Shown piece by piece: positions 31,343 to 32,378 of a stretch of DNA of 32,378 nucleotides. The stretch is from Acidobacterium sp. Lineage in GTDB: Bacteria > Acidobacteriota > Terriglobia > Terriglobales > Acidobacteriaceae. Numbering within the stretch: position 1 is the stretch's first letter; each line of letters begins with the position of its first letter. The notes beneath the pieces were generated by a model that saw nothing but the letters and a program-made list of their open reading frames with translations, made no database searches and was not told the origin of the DNA. The stretch spans positions 1-32,378 of the forward strand of contig PKVY01000101.1 of the NCBI GenBank assembly GCA_003131625.1, written 5' to 3'. A program made the position numbers and the translations under genes.

Positions 31343-32378
31343 ATGGCAACTGCCACTGTTGGACGTAATACCGCCGCCTATAAAGTCGCTGACCTCTCGC
31401 TGGCCGACTGGGGGCGCAAAGAGATTTCGATCGCCGAGCACGAGATGCCCGGCCTGATGGCGATTCGCCACAAGTATGCAGCGGAGAAGCCGCTCAAGGG
31501 CGTGCGCGTGTCGGGCTCGCTGCACATGACGATTCAGACGGCGGTGCTGATCGAGACGCTGAAGGATCTGGGCGCAACGGTGCGTTGGGCGAGCTGCAAC
31601 ATTTTCTCGACGCAGGATCATGCGGCGGCGGCGATTGCCGCGGCGAAGATTCCGGTGTTCGCGTGGAAGGGCGAGTCGCTCGAGGAGTACTGGTGGTGCA
31701 CGCTGCAGGCGCTGAGCCATGCTGATGGCAAAGGGCCGCAGCTGATCGTCGACGACGGCGGCGACGCAACGCTGCTGATCCACAAAGGCTACGAGCTGGA
31801 AGACGGCGATAAGTGGGTTCACACGCCTTCGTCGAACGAAGAGGAGCAGGTGATCAAGAACCTGCTGAAAGAGGTGCACGCCGAGGACCCGCAGTACTGG
31901 CACAAGGTGGTGAAGGAGTGGCGGGGCGTTTCCGAAGAGACGACGACGGGCGTGCACCGGCTTTACAAGATGAAGGAAGTGGGCAAGCTGCTGGTGCCGG
32001 CGATCAACGTCAACGATTCGGTGACGAAGTCGAAGTTCGACAATCTGTATGGCTGCCGCGAGTCGTTGGCGGACGGCATTAAGCGCGCGACGGACGTGAT
32101 GGTCGCGGGCAAGGTCGCGGTGGTATGCGGTTACGGCGATGTGGGCAAGGGCTCGTCGCATTCGCTGCGCGGGATGGGCGCGCGCGTGATCGTGACGGAG
32201 ATCGATCCAATCAATGCGCTGCAGGCGGCGATGGAGGGATTCGAGGTCGCGACCATCGAGGACACGCTGGGGCGCGGCGACATTTATGTCACCTGCACGG
32301 GTAACCTGGACATCATCACGCTGGAGCATATGAAGGCCATGAAGGATCAGGCCATTGTGTGCAACATCGGCCACTTCG
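31343..32378 (+). CDS. ahcY: Adenosylhomocysteinase (partial, 3' end beyond the window)
   Basis: The first 345 codons are present without a stop; full-length bacterial enzymes are about 465-480 residues. The ATG at 31343 has AGGAG upstream. Signatures include [77 protein letters not shown] (K229, D233 and N234 match the catalytic K186/D190/N191 of the human enzyme) and the NAD-binding [10 protein letters not shown] from G263. The insert of about 40 residues ([16 protein letters not shown] to [11 protein letters not shown]) is the one found in many bacterial and plant enzymes and missing in mammals. It hydrolyses S-adenosylhomocysteine to adenosine and homocysteine, relieving product inhibition of methyltransferases such as TlyA. 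Confidence 0.97.
   Translation, partial: MATATVGRNTAAYKVADLSLADWGRKEISIAEHEMPGLMAIRHKYAAEKPLKGVRVSGSLHMTIQTAVLIETLKDLGATVRWASCNIFSTQDHAAAAIAAAKIPVFAWKGESLEEYWWCTLQALSHADGKGPQLIVDDGGDATLLIHKGYELEDGDKWVHTPSSNEEEQVIKNLLKEVHAEDPQYWHKVVKEWRGVSEETTTGVHRLYKMKEVGKLLVPAINVNDSVTKSKFDNLYGCRESLADGIKRATDVMVAGKVAVVCGYGDVGKGSSHSLRGMGARVIVTEIDPINALQAAMEGFEVATIEDTLGRGDIYVTCTGNLDIITLEHMKAMKDQAIVCNIGHF

Overview
The window is high-GC bacterial chromosome, most likely from the phylum Acidobacteriota, class Terriglobia. I infer this from protein style and intergenic repeats, not from a marker gene. The clues are a membrane transducer combining HTH, transmembrane, TolB-like and TPR segments, a VWFA-related C-terminal fragment, many solitary secreted enzymes, and several families of short intergenic repeats. 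I see no rRNA, tRNA, CRISPR array, insertion sequence or prophage. Most genes are housekeeping or secreted-enzyme genes of ordinary chromosomal character.

Layout. 1-3.5 kb: the last codons of a plus-strand gene, a large minus-strand lipoprotein resembling a glycoside hydrolase, two small plus-strand frames and a minus-strand membrane protein. 3.6-7.9 kb: ribosomal protein S1 (rpsA), a convergent HTH/TPR transducer, and a small secreted protein with a clear terminator. 8.0-13.7 kb: a minus-strand run, in transcription order, of a DHA2-type MFS exporter, a secreted dipeptidyl peptidase IV, an MBL-fold hydrolase and a Phd/VapC toxin-antitoxin pair with its own promoter and operator. 13.8-15.3 kb: a second, unrelated VapBC pair and a coiled-coil zinc-ribbon protein. 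15.5-19.3 kb, minus: tlyA, korA, korB. 19.5-20.3 kb: a ROK-type (polyphosphate) glucokinase. 20.3-27.1 kb, minus: a TolC-like outer-membrane protein, an intrinsic terminator, then carA and carB. 27.35-32.4 kb, plus: truA, an M20 peptidase, a secreted YtcJ-like amidohydrolase, and the first 345 codons of ahcY, which runs off the end.

No gene cluster in this window looks like a new multi-protein system. The most unusual material is between genes. (1) A BIME-like cluster of palindromes lies between korA and korB; its two best copies carry a compensatory base-pair change. (2) At least five micro-arrays of degenerate 7-bp repeats sit at gene ends. (3) A terminator-shaped hairpin lies between carA and carB. 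(4) A hairpin with a CCCA/TGGG frame sits between convergent genes. (5) An imperfect 19-bp direct repeat flanks the first toxin-antitoxin pair. Together they suggest a genome colonised by several short non-coding repeat families.

Start codons were chosen by eye from Shine-Dalgarno-like sequence, signal peptides and neighbour overlap; several genes have longer open upstream extensions that I judged non-coding.
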